Below, piece after piece: positions 57,520 through 64,000 of a stretch of DNA of 64,000 bases; position 1 is the first letter of the stretch, and each line of letters begins with the position of its first letter. The notes beneath the pieces are model-generated. The model did not search any database. It was not told the origin of the DNA and saw nothing but the letters and a program-made list of their open reading frames with translations. The DNA is from Polaromonas sp. JS666 (lineage in GTDB: Bacteria; Pseudomonadota; Gammaproteobacteria; Burkholderiales; Burkholderiaceae_C), in assembly GCF_000013865.1 (NCBI RefSeq), contig NC_007948.1, positions 2,790,001 to 2,854,000 on the forward strand, read 5' to 3'. The translations under genes and the position numbers were made by a program.

Positions 57520-59772
57520 TCAGCGCCTGCGAGCAGAACGCACGCCCGGCACGTCGGCCACGAGGCCTAGCACCTGGTTGAGGCGGCCCGACTGCGCCAC
57601 TTCCACAGTGAATGTCATCCAGGCCGTGCCGCCGCGGTTGTCCTTGACCGATTGAGTCTGCACGCCGATCACATTCATTTTTTCCTTGGCGAAGACCTCG
57701 GAAATATCGCGCAGCAGCCCTTGCCGGTCGGCAGCCTCGACGGCCACATCTACCGGATAAACCGAGCCATCCGCGGTTTTCGACGAGCTCCACTGCACTT
57801 CGATCACGCGATCAGGACTTCCACTCGCCATGTTGCGAAAGTTGCTGCAGTCACTTCGGTGGATGCTCACGCCTTTACCCTTGGTGACGAACCCCAAAAT
57901 CTCGTCCGGTGGTGCAGGCTTGCAGCACTTGGCCAGCTGGGTCAGCAGCGAATCAATACCGACCACAAGCACACTGCCCTTGCCGCCCTTGCCTGACTGG
58001 CTGGACTTGTCGGGCTGACGCGCTTTTTTGGCCAGCACGTAGTCATCCTGCGACAGCACCGGCTCCGGCGGCCTGAGCATGTTTTCTATGGTGCGCAACG
58101 ACAGCTCGTCCTTGCCAACCACCTCAAACAAATCGTCCGCGGTCTTGAACCCCAGTTGCAGCGCAAGGTCGTCCAGCTTCATGGCGGTCTTGCCCTCGCG
58201 CTGGAGCAGCTTTTCAACCGCCTCCCGGCCTTTGGCAACGGTTTGCTCCATCGCCAGCGCATTGAACCATGCGCGCACTTTCGATTTGGCCCGGTGGCTG
58301 GCCAAAAAACCCAGTTCGGAATTGAGCCAGTCGCGCGAGGGGCCGCCTTCCTTGGCGGTGACCACCTCCACCGTCTGGCCGTTTTGCAGCGGTGTGTTGA
58401 GCGGCACCATGGCACCATCGATGCGCGCGCCGCGGCAGCGGTGCCCCAGGCTGGTGTGCACGCTGTAGGCAAAGTCCACCGCCGTGGCGCCCTGAGGCAA
58501 CTCCACAATGGCGGCGTCGGGTGTGAGCACGTAGATGCGGTCCTCGAACAGGCCCTGCTTGGCCGCCGGGCCGGACAGGTCGCGCTCCCAGGCCAACAGC
58601 TGCCGCAGCACGGCGATCTTGGCGTCGTACTCGCTGCTGGCCGAGACGCCGCTGTAGCCCTTGGTGCCGGCCTCCTTGTACGCCCAGTGCGCGGCCACGC
58701 CATGCTCGGCATGGTCATGCATGGCCTGGGTGCGTATCTGGATTTCGACGGCCCGGCCGGCGGCGTCCCGCACCACGGTGTGCAGGGACTGGTACCCATT
58801 GGATTTTGGCTTGGCGATGTAGTCGTCAAATTCGCCCGCGACAGGCGTGAAGCGCGAATGCACAAACCCCAGCGCTGCATAGCAGCCATTGATGTCGGCC
58901 GCGATCACGCGCAGGGCGCGGATGTCAAACACCTGATCGAAACCGAGCGACTTGCCGCGCATCTTCTTGACAATGCTATAGATGTGCTTGGGCCGCCCCT
59001 GCACCAGTGCGGCAATGCCGTTCTGGTTCAGTTCGCGTTCAAGCTGCGCACGCAGGGACTCCATGAAGCCTTCGCGCTCGACACGCTTCTCGTCCAGCAG
59101 GCGCGCCGTGTGCTTGTAGGTGTCAGGCTCCAGGAAGCGGAAGGCCAGGTCTTCCATTTCCCATTTGATCTGCCAGATGCCCAGGCGGTTCGCCAAGGGC
59201 GCGAACACATGCAGTGACTCATGGGCCAGGGCGAGCGGAGCCGACTGCCGGGTTGCCGCGTAATAGCGCAAGGTCTGCAGGCGCGAAGCCAGCCGCAGCA
59301 TGACTACCCGCAAGTCGCGCGAAAACGCCAGCAGCATCTTGCGCACGTTCTCGGTCTGGGCCGCCGGATCGTCCAGCAGTTGCGCCTTGGCGTCCGCCGT
59401 TCGGGCCTGCCGCTGCACATGAACGAGCTTGGTCGTTTCTATCGCCAGCGCAGCGTAATTGGCTCCGAAAGCCTTGGCAATCACTTCCTGCGGCTTGGTC
59501 AGATGCTGGCACGCATGCACCAGGTAGGTGGCCGCCTGCATGGCCTCCGAACCGCCGATGCCTTTGAGGATGGCCGCCACGGCATCGGCATGCGCCAGGA
59601 TGTTTTCACCGGTATCCAACGTTTCGCCGGCAATCAGTGGCTCGGCAAAAGCACGCGCGCGCGCCAGCGCATTCGGCTGGTCAGGCGGGCTGTCGGCCGT
59701 GGCCGTGACGATGGAGGCGTTCGGCCTCTGGGGAGCTGTTGGGCCATCCGGCCCAAGCACATTGCTTTTCAT
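57520..59772 (-). CDS. relA: GTP pyrophosphokinase RelA (ppGpp synthetase)
   Basis: 750 residues from the ATG at 59772 (a TTG 15 bases earlier is possible). The N-terminal HD hydrolase region is degenerate: YLVHACQHLTKP lacks the HD pair that SpoT has, so only synthesis is expected. The synthetase domain has GRPKHIYSIVKKMRGKSL and FDIRALRVIA. TGS (IYVLTPDAAIVELPQGATAV), helical, and C-terminal ACT domains follow; the conserved cysteines in AKCCKPAPPDEI are present. It responds to uncharged tRNA on ribosomes. Confidence 0.95.
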   Translation of the reverse strand: MKSNVLGPDGPTAPQRPNASIVTATADSPPDQPNALARARAFAEPLIAGETLDTGENILAHADAVAAILKGIGGSEAMQAATYLVHACQHLTKPQEVIAKAFGANYAALAIETTKLVHVQRQARTADAKAQLLDDPAAQTENVRKMLLAFSRDLRVVMLRLASRLQTLRYYAATRQSAPLALAHESLHVFAPLANRLGIWQIKWEMEDLAFRFLEPDTYKHTARLLDEKRVEREGFMESLRAQLERELNQNGIAALVQGRPKHIYSIVKKMRGKSLGFDQVFDIRALRVIAADINGCYAALGFVHSRFTPVAGEFDDYIAKPKSNGYQSLHTVVRDAAGRAVEIQIRTQAMHDHAEHGVAAHWAYKEAGTKGYSGVSASSEYDAKIAVLRQLLAWERDLSGPAAKQGLFEDRIYVLTPDAAIVELPQGATAVDFAYSVHTSLGHRCRGARIDGAMVPLNTPLQNGQTVEVVTAKEGGPSRDWLNSELGFLASHRAKSKVRAWFNALAMEQTVAKGREAVEKLLQREGKTAMKLDDLALQLGFKTADDLFEVVGKDELSLRTIENMLRPPEPVLSQDDYVLAKKARQPDKSSQSGKGGKGSVLVVGIDSLLTQLAKCCKPAPPDEILGFVTKGKGVSIHRSDCSNFRNMASGSPDRVIEVQWSSSKTADGSVYPVDVAVEAADRQGLLRDISEVFAKEKMNVIGVQTQSVKDNRGGTAWMTFTVEVAQSGRLNQVLGLVADVPGVRSARRR

Positions 59773-59822
59773 GAAAACTCTATCCAATGGTTACCCGGGA
59801 CTCATCCCGCATGATCGCGGTA

Positions 59823-60752
59823 TCAGCCCAGCAGGAAGCCCGTTACTGCCGCGACCTGATCGTCCGCGATCAACGTGGGGACGTGTCCGATACCTTCAAA
59901 CTCCACCAAACGGGCACGGGGACCGCGCTGCGTCATGGCATAGGCCGTCTCGGAGCTTAGAAGATCGGACAGCGCACCGCGTATCAGCAGCGTCCGGGCA
60001 GAAATATGGTCGTAAAGCTTCCAGAGCGCGGCTTCGCCCTGGAGCGTGGAGGCCTCGGTAGCCAGTTTGAACGGCACCGCAATCGCCGGGTCGTAATGCA
60101 GCCGCCACTTGCTGTCTGCAGACTGCGACACCGGCTTGACCATATGCCGCGACAAAGCCAGCCACTGCTCAGGGGTATGCGGGCCAAAGCTGGAGGAAAC
60201 GGCCCGCATCGCATCGGCCGCCTCCTGCACTGAGCCGAAATGCCCCGCCTGGCCCAGGTAGGTGCCAATCCGCACAATCGCATTCCACTCAATGGCGGGA
60301 CCGACATCATTGAGTACCAGGCACCGCACCGGAACAGGCAACGGCAGACCCGGCTGGCCGCACACCCCCATGCCGATCAGCCCGCCCATGCTGGAGCCTA
60401 CCCAATCCAGCGTCGTAATGGGCGCCCGGGCGTGCAAATGGGCCAGCAGCACCAGCATGTCAGCCGCATAAGCCGGCAACTGGTAGCCCATGGGATCTTT
60501 CAGCCAGTCGCTTTCACCGCGTCCGACCACATCGGGGCAGACCACACGAAGGCCGCCGGATCCTGGCGCAGCCTGCTCGGCTTGCTGGCAAAGCGCCTGC
60601 GCCAGCACGTCAAAGTCACGCCCCTGACGCGACAGGCCGTGCACACACACCACCACATGCCCGCTATCAGGCCGGCCCCACTGCCAATAGGCCATGCGGT
60701 GGCCTCCCGAGGCATCCGGGCAAGTTACGTGGTTCAGGCTGGGTTCAGTCAT
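59823..60752 (-). CDS. Alpha/beta hydrolase
   Basis: 309 residues from the ATG at 60752 (MTEPSLN); a longer frame to 60872 is less likely. Oxyanion motif VCVHGLSRQGRDFD, nucleophile elbow GSSMGG, and C-terminal catalytic GIGHVPTL. No signal peptide, so cytoplasmic. Gene 144 bases from the divergent 3-hydroxybutyrate dehydrogenase gene, which suggests it could split 3-hydroxybutyrate oligomers or esters. That is inference; the substrate is not shown by the sequence. Confidence 0.88.
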   Translation of the reverse strand: MTEPSLNHVTCPDASGGHRMAYWQWGRPDSGHVVVCVHGLSRQGRDFDVLAQALCQQAEQAAPGSGGLRVVCPDVVGRGESDWLKDPMGYQLPAYAADMLVLLAHLHARAPITTLDWVGSSMGGLIGMGVCGQPGLPLPVPVRCLVLNDVGPAIEWNAIVRIGTYLGQAGHFGSVQEAADAMRAVSSSFGPHTPEQWLALSRHMVKPVSQSADSKWRLHYDPAIAVPFKLATEASTLQGEAALWKLYDHISARTLLIRGALSDLLSSETAYAMTQRGPRARLVEFEGIGHVPTLIADDQVAAVTGFLLG

Positions 60753-60895
60753 GGTGCAGGCGTTCAGTTTCACAGGTTGGGTCAAAGGCTTGAATTTGAA
60801 AGGCTCGATAATTGCTTGAGAAATTTTTTGGCCCCCTGCCTGCAGGCGCCGTTTAGATCTCATGTCGACCATCGTAAATCATCCGGAGAAACACC

Positions 60896-61678
60896 ATGCT
60901 CAAAGGTAAAACAGCTCTCGTTACCGGCTCCACCAGCGGCATCGGCCTGGGCATTGCCAAATCCCTCGCCGCACAGGGCGCCAACATCGTCCTCAATGGG
61001 TTTGGCGATGTGGACGGGCCCAAGGCGGAGATCCTGGCGCTCGGCGTCAAGGTGGCCTACCACGGTGCCGACATGAGCAAGCCCGCAGACATTGAAGACA
61101 TGATGAAATTCGCCGCCTCGCAGTTCGGGCAGGTCGACATTCTCGTCAACAACGCGGGCATCCAGCATGTGGCCCGGGTAGAAAACTTCCCGGTTGAAAA
61201 ATGGGATGCGGTCATCGCGATCAACCTGACCAGCGCCTTTCATGCCACACGCCTGGCGCTGCCCGCCATGCTGGCCGCGGACAATGGCAAGGGCTGGGGC
61301 CGCATCATCAATATCGCCTCGGTGCATGGCCTCGTCGGCTCCGCGGAAAAATCAGCCTATGTGGCGGCCAAGCACGGCATTGTCGGACTGACCAAGGTCA
61401 CCGCGCTTGAGAACGCCACCAGCGGCGTGACCTGCAACGCCATCTGCCCCGGTTGGGTGCTGACACCCCTGGTACAAAAACAGGTGGATGCCAGGGCTGC
61501 GGCGGGAAATATTTCCATCGAGGCAGCCACCCAGCAGCTGCTGGGTGAAAAAGAACCTTCGATGCGATTCACCACGCCCGAAGAACTGGGCGCGCTGGCG
61601 GTGTTCTTCTGCTCTGCGGCGGGCAACAATGTACGCGGCGTCGCGTGGAACATGGACGGCGGCTGGACGGCGCAGTAA
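60896..61678 (+). CDS. hbdH: 3-hydroxybutyrate dehydrogenase
   Basis: 260 residues. SDR fold: NAD site GSTSGIGLG, NNAG, and the catalytic Ser142, Tyr155, Lys159 (ASVHGLVGSAEKSAYVAAKH). ICPGWVLTPLVQKQ and QQLLGEKEPSMRFTTPEEL are typical of this enzyme. It oxidises 3-hydroxybutyrate to acetoacetate, the first step in using PHB monomers. GGAG lies seven bases before the ATG. Confidence 0.95.
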   Translation: MLKGKTALVTGSTSGIGLGIAKSLAAQGANIVLNGFGDVDGPKAEILALGVKVAYHGADMSKPADIEDMMKFAASQFGQVDILVNNAGIQHVARVENFPVEKWDAVIAINLTSAFHATRLALPAMLAADNGKGWGRIINIASVHGLVGSAEKSAYVAAKHGIVGLTKVTALENATSGVTCNAICPGWVLTPLVQKQVDARAAAGNISIEAATQQLLGEKEPSMRFTTPEELGALAVFFCSAAGNNVRGVAWNMDGGWTAQ

Positions 61679-61753
61679 TCTGAAGCCCGAAGCGCTCAGC
61701 CACAAACGCTCTTTCCACTGCGCCCACGGCGCCGGTACAGCAATCTCCAATCT

Positions 61754-62848
61754 CTACAGCAACCGGCTGACGTAGCTGCCAATCGCCAGCGAGCTGGTCA
61801 GGCCCGGCGACTCAATGCCAAACAGGTTCACCAGCCCGGGGATGCCATGCACATCCGGGCCCTGAATCAGGAAGTCCCTGGCCGGTTCGTCCGGCGCCTG
61901 GATTTTGGGGCGAATGCCGGCGTAACCCGGAATCAGCGCCCCATCCTGGAGCGCCGGCCAGTACTTGCGCACCTCCGCATAAAACGCCTCGCCGCGTGCG
62001 GGGTCCACCACCAGGTCATCGGGCGAGTTGACCCATTGCACATCCGGCCCGAATTTCGCCTGCCCGCCCAGATCGATCGTGAGATGCACGCCCAGGCCCG
62101 CAGCTTCCGGTACCGGATAAATCAGCCGGCTGAACGGTGAACGGCCCGACAGGGTGAAGTAATTGCCCTTGGCGTAATGACTGGGCGGCACATGGTGACC
62201 GGCCAGGCCGGCAAAACGCCGGGCGAGGGATTGCGCATGCAGGCCCGCGGCATTGACCACGGTTTTAGCTTGCAGTTCCGTACCGTCTTCAGCGATCAAA
62301 GTAATAGCATCTTGCGAACACACCGCGCGGTCCAACGGCGAATTCAACACCACAAGGCCGCCAGCATTCTCCAGATCTCCCTGCAGTGCCAGCATCAGGC
62401 CATGGCTGTCGACAATGCCGGTGCTGGGCGAATGCACAGCCGCCACGCACGCCAGTTGCGGCTCCAGCGACTGGGCTTCGTCACGCGTGAGCAGCACCAG
62501 GTCGCGCACGCCGTTGGCCGCAGCCTTGTCGATAATGCCGCGTAGCTGAGCCACCTGCGGCTCGGCGCTTGCCACGATCAATTTACCGCAGCGGCTGTGG
62601 CCTATGCCTCGCTCGGCGCAGTAGGCGTAGAGCAGGTCCTTGCCCTCCACGCACAGCCTGGCCTTGAGCGAGCCTTGCGCATAGTAGATGCCGGCGTGAA
62701 TCACTTCACTGTTGCGCGAGCTGGTGCCGGAGCCAATCGCGTCTGCCGCCTCCAGCACCATCACCTCGCGGCCTTGCAATGCCAGCGCGCGCGCCACCGC
62801 AAGGCCCACCACGCCTGCACCTATCACCACGCAATCGATCTGGTCCAT
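61754..62848 (-). CDS. FAD-dependent oxidoreductase (LhgO / L-2-hydroxyglutarate oxidase-like)
   Basis: 364 residues. N-terminal FAD fold [20 protein letters not shown], then [20 protein letters not shown], typical of LhgO, and [20 protein letters not shown] in the middle. It should oxidise an L-2-hydroxy acid and give electrons to oxygen or the membrane. The ATG follows the stop of the upstream deacetylase-like gene directly (TGAATG), so the two are co-translated. A repeat-like segment (62297-62318) lies in the frame. Confidence 0.88.
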   Translation of the reverse strand: MDQIDCVVIGAGVVGLAVARALALQGREVMVLEAADAIGSGTSSRNSEVIHAGIYYAQGSLKARLCVEGKDLLYAYCAERGIGHSRCGKLIVASAEPQVAQLRGIIDKAAANGVRDLVLLTRDEAQSLEPQLACVAAVHSPSTGIVDSHGLMLALQGDLENAGGLVVLNSPLDRAVCSQDAITLIAEDGTELQAKTVVNAAGLHAQSLARRFAGLAGHHVPPSHYAKGNYFTLSGRSPFSRLIYPVPEAAGLGVHLTIDLGGQAKFGPDVQWVNSPDDLVVDPARGEAFYAEVRKYWPALQDGALIPGYAGIRPKIQAPDEPARDFLIQGPDVHGIPGLVNLFGIESPGLTSSLAIGSYVSRLL

Positions 62849-63898
62849 TCAGATGCCCTCAAATCCTTCAATCACATTCACCGCATTGGTGCCCAGCGCG
62901 GTGGCGGCATAACCGCCTTCCAGCACAAACACCGTCGGCAGGCCAAGCCTGCCCAAGCGCTCGCCCAGGCGGCTGAAGTCACTGGCCTGCAGGGCAAATT
63001 TGGAAATGGGGTCTTCGGCAAAAGTGTCCAGTCCCAGCGACACCACCAGCGCGTCACCCTTGAAAGCCGCGATACGAAGGCAGGCCTGCTCCAGCGCGTC
63101 AAACCAGCGCGCCGCTGTGCAGCCCGCCGGCAGTGGCAGATTCAGATTGAAGCCTGCGCCCTCGCCGGCGCCGGTCTCATCGGCATGGCCCAGGTAGAAC
63201 GGGTATTCGGTCAGCGGATCACCGTGCAGGCTGACAAACAGCACATCGGCGCGGTCATAAAAAATGCTTTGCGTGCCGTTGCCGTGGTGGTAGTCCACGT
63301 CGAGCACGGCCACCCGCGCCGCGCCGCCATCGCGCAGTGCCTGGGCAGCCACCGCCGCGTTGTTTAAAAAGCAATAGCCACCCATGAAATCCGGCCCGGC
63401 ATGGTGGCCGGGCGGGCGGCTGCAGCAAAACACGGCCTGCTCGCCACGTCGTCCACCTACCGCCAGCAAAGCAGCCGCGCTGGCTGCGGCATCCGCACCG
63501 GCCTTGGCCGCCGTCCAGGTGCCCGCGGCGAGCGGCGAGCCGTTGTCCATCGAATACAGGCCCAGCCGGGCAATGAAATTGACGGGCTCTACGTCGCTGC
63601 GCAGGGTACGCACGGGCCAGACCGAAGGAAAAGGCTGGCGCTGGTCATTGCCGGCTTCCAGCGCGACCCAGTCCCGCCAGGCATGTTCCAGAAATGCCAG
63701 GTAGCGCGGCGCATGCACCCTGGCCAGCACGGTGCGGCTGTCCATCTGCGGGCTGCGCAGCACATGGCCGCGTGATGTGAGGCTGGATTTGACGTACTCG
63801 GCGCGCGCCGGGGTCTCAAAGCATGGAACACGCTCTCCCCGGAAAAATTCGAATTCAGGGGCATGAGCCTGGTGGCTGTCATTGAAGAAAGTAATCAT
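62849..63898 (-). CDS. Histone-deacetylase-like / acetylpolyamine amidohydrolase family
   Basis: 349 residues from the ATG at 63898. Arginase-deacetylase fold: CSRPPGHHAGPDFMGGYCFL (catalytic His pair), VAVLDVDYHHGNGTQSIFYD (zinc Asp and His), and SLGLDTFAEDP (second zinc Asp), then the catalytic-loop glycine motif VFVLEGGYA. The opening (NDSHQAHAPEFEFFRGERVP) fits acetylpolyamine amidohydrolases best. It would deacetylate small acetylated amines or proteins. Ends immediately before the oxidase gene. The last 102 bases of the window upstream of it show no gene. Confidence 0.9.
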   Translation of the reverse strand: MITFFNDSHQAHAPEFEFFRGERVPCFETPARAEYVKSSLTSRGHVLRSPQMDSRTVLARVHAPRYLAFLEHAWRDWVALEAGNDQRQPFPSVWPVRTLRSDVEPVNFIARLGLYSMDNGSPLAAGTWTAAKAGADAAASAAALLAVGGRRGEQAVFCCSRPPGHHAGPDFMGGYCFLNNAAVAAQALRDGGAARVAVLDVDYHHGNGTQSIFYDRADVLFVSLHGDPLTEYPFYLGHADETGAGEGAGFNLNLPLPAGCTAARWFDALEQACLRIAAFKGDALVVSLGLDTFAEDPISKFALQASDFSRLGERLGRLGLPTVFVLEGGYAATALGTNAVNVIEGFEGI

Positions 63899-64000
63899 GT
63901 CTGCCAGGAGGTTGAATGCATTCGCCACGCAATATCAGGCTCCGCACCAGCGTTTGTTTGCCAGGGGAAAACATCAAGGCAATCAAAGCAGGCGCGGGTC

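Overview
The window reads as chromosomal DNA of a GC-rich betaproteobacterium, most likely family Comamonadaceae and probably close to Polaromonas. This is inferred from gene order (rpsB-tsf-pyrH-frr-uppS-cdsA-dxr-rseP-bamA-skp-lpxD-fabZ-lpxA-lpxB-rnhB), from lipoyl domains on both the E2 and E3 subunits of pyruvate dehydrogenase, from a Bug-type binding protein, from PHB genes, and from short interspersed repeats with a core like ATAGCTGCTTGCGC. The species is not proven by the sequence. I see no prophage, insertion sequence, integrase or CRISPR array. Nearly all the DNA is coding.

Layout. 1-3.9 kb: a truncated Hsp70-family gene with an uncharacterised partner, a DUF1348 gene divergent from a TetR regulator across two palindromic operators, and two small hypothetical genes. 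3.9-6.5 kb: a lipid-transport (MCE/Mla) operon of permease, MCE protein and lipoprotein, with no ATPase gene beside it. 6.6-13.1 kb: two LysE/RhtB exporters around a MocR-type regulator and a DUF2917 gene, then DUF167, RidA, a PQQ-type sugar dehydrogenase and an NlpC/P60 hydrolase. 13.1-14.2 kb: a Bug-type solute-binding protein.

14.4-21.3 kb is the pyruvate dehydrogenase operon aceE-aceF-X-lpdA. X is a proteasome-like Ntn hydrolase (betaproteobacterial proteasome homologue, BPH), joined to both neighbours by 4-base start/stop overlaps. Divergent from it lies a DctB/FixL-like histidine kinase with a FixJ-like regulator, followed by folD, a DUF4149 gene, greA and carAB.

31.6-46.8 kb is a long leftward run that takes in translation (rpsB, tsf, frr), nucleotide and isoprenoid/phospholipid synthesis (pyrH, dxr, uppS, cdsA), envelope biogenesis (rseP, bamA, skp) and lipid A (lpxD, fabZ, lpxA, lpxB), then rnhB and an rRNA methyltransferase. 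A terminator-like hairpin separates rpsB from tsf.

46.9-64 kb: an amidase, a DadA-type dehydrogenase behind a tiny overlapping ORF, NAD(P)HX repair (nnrD/E), yggT, rnr, tRNA-Leu(CAG), rimO, phaR, tRNA-Val(GAC), relA with a degenerate hydrolase motif, an alpha/beta hydrolase, 3-hydroxybutyrate dehydrogenase, an LhgO-like oxidase and an acetylpolyamine/histone-deacetylase-like hydrolase. PhaR, the dehydrogenase and perhaps the hydrolase point to PHB storage.

The most notable finding is the proteasome homologue embedded in the pyruvate dehydrogenase operon. Other points are the divergent two-component system that could control the operon, the operator pairs of the TetR and MocR regulators, and degenerate interspersed repeats that appear even inside genes. 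Functions were assigned by reading the translations; no database search was run.
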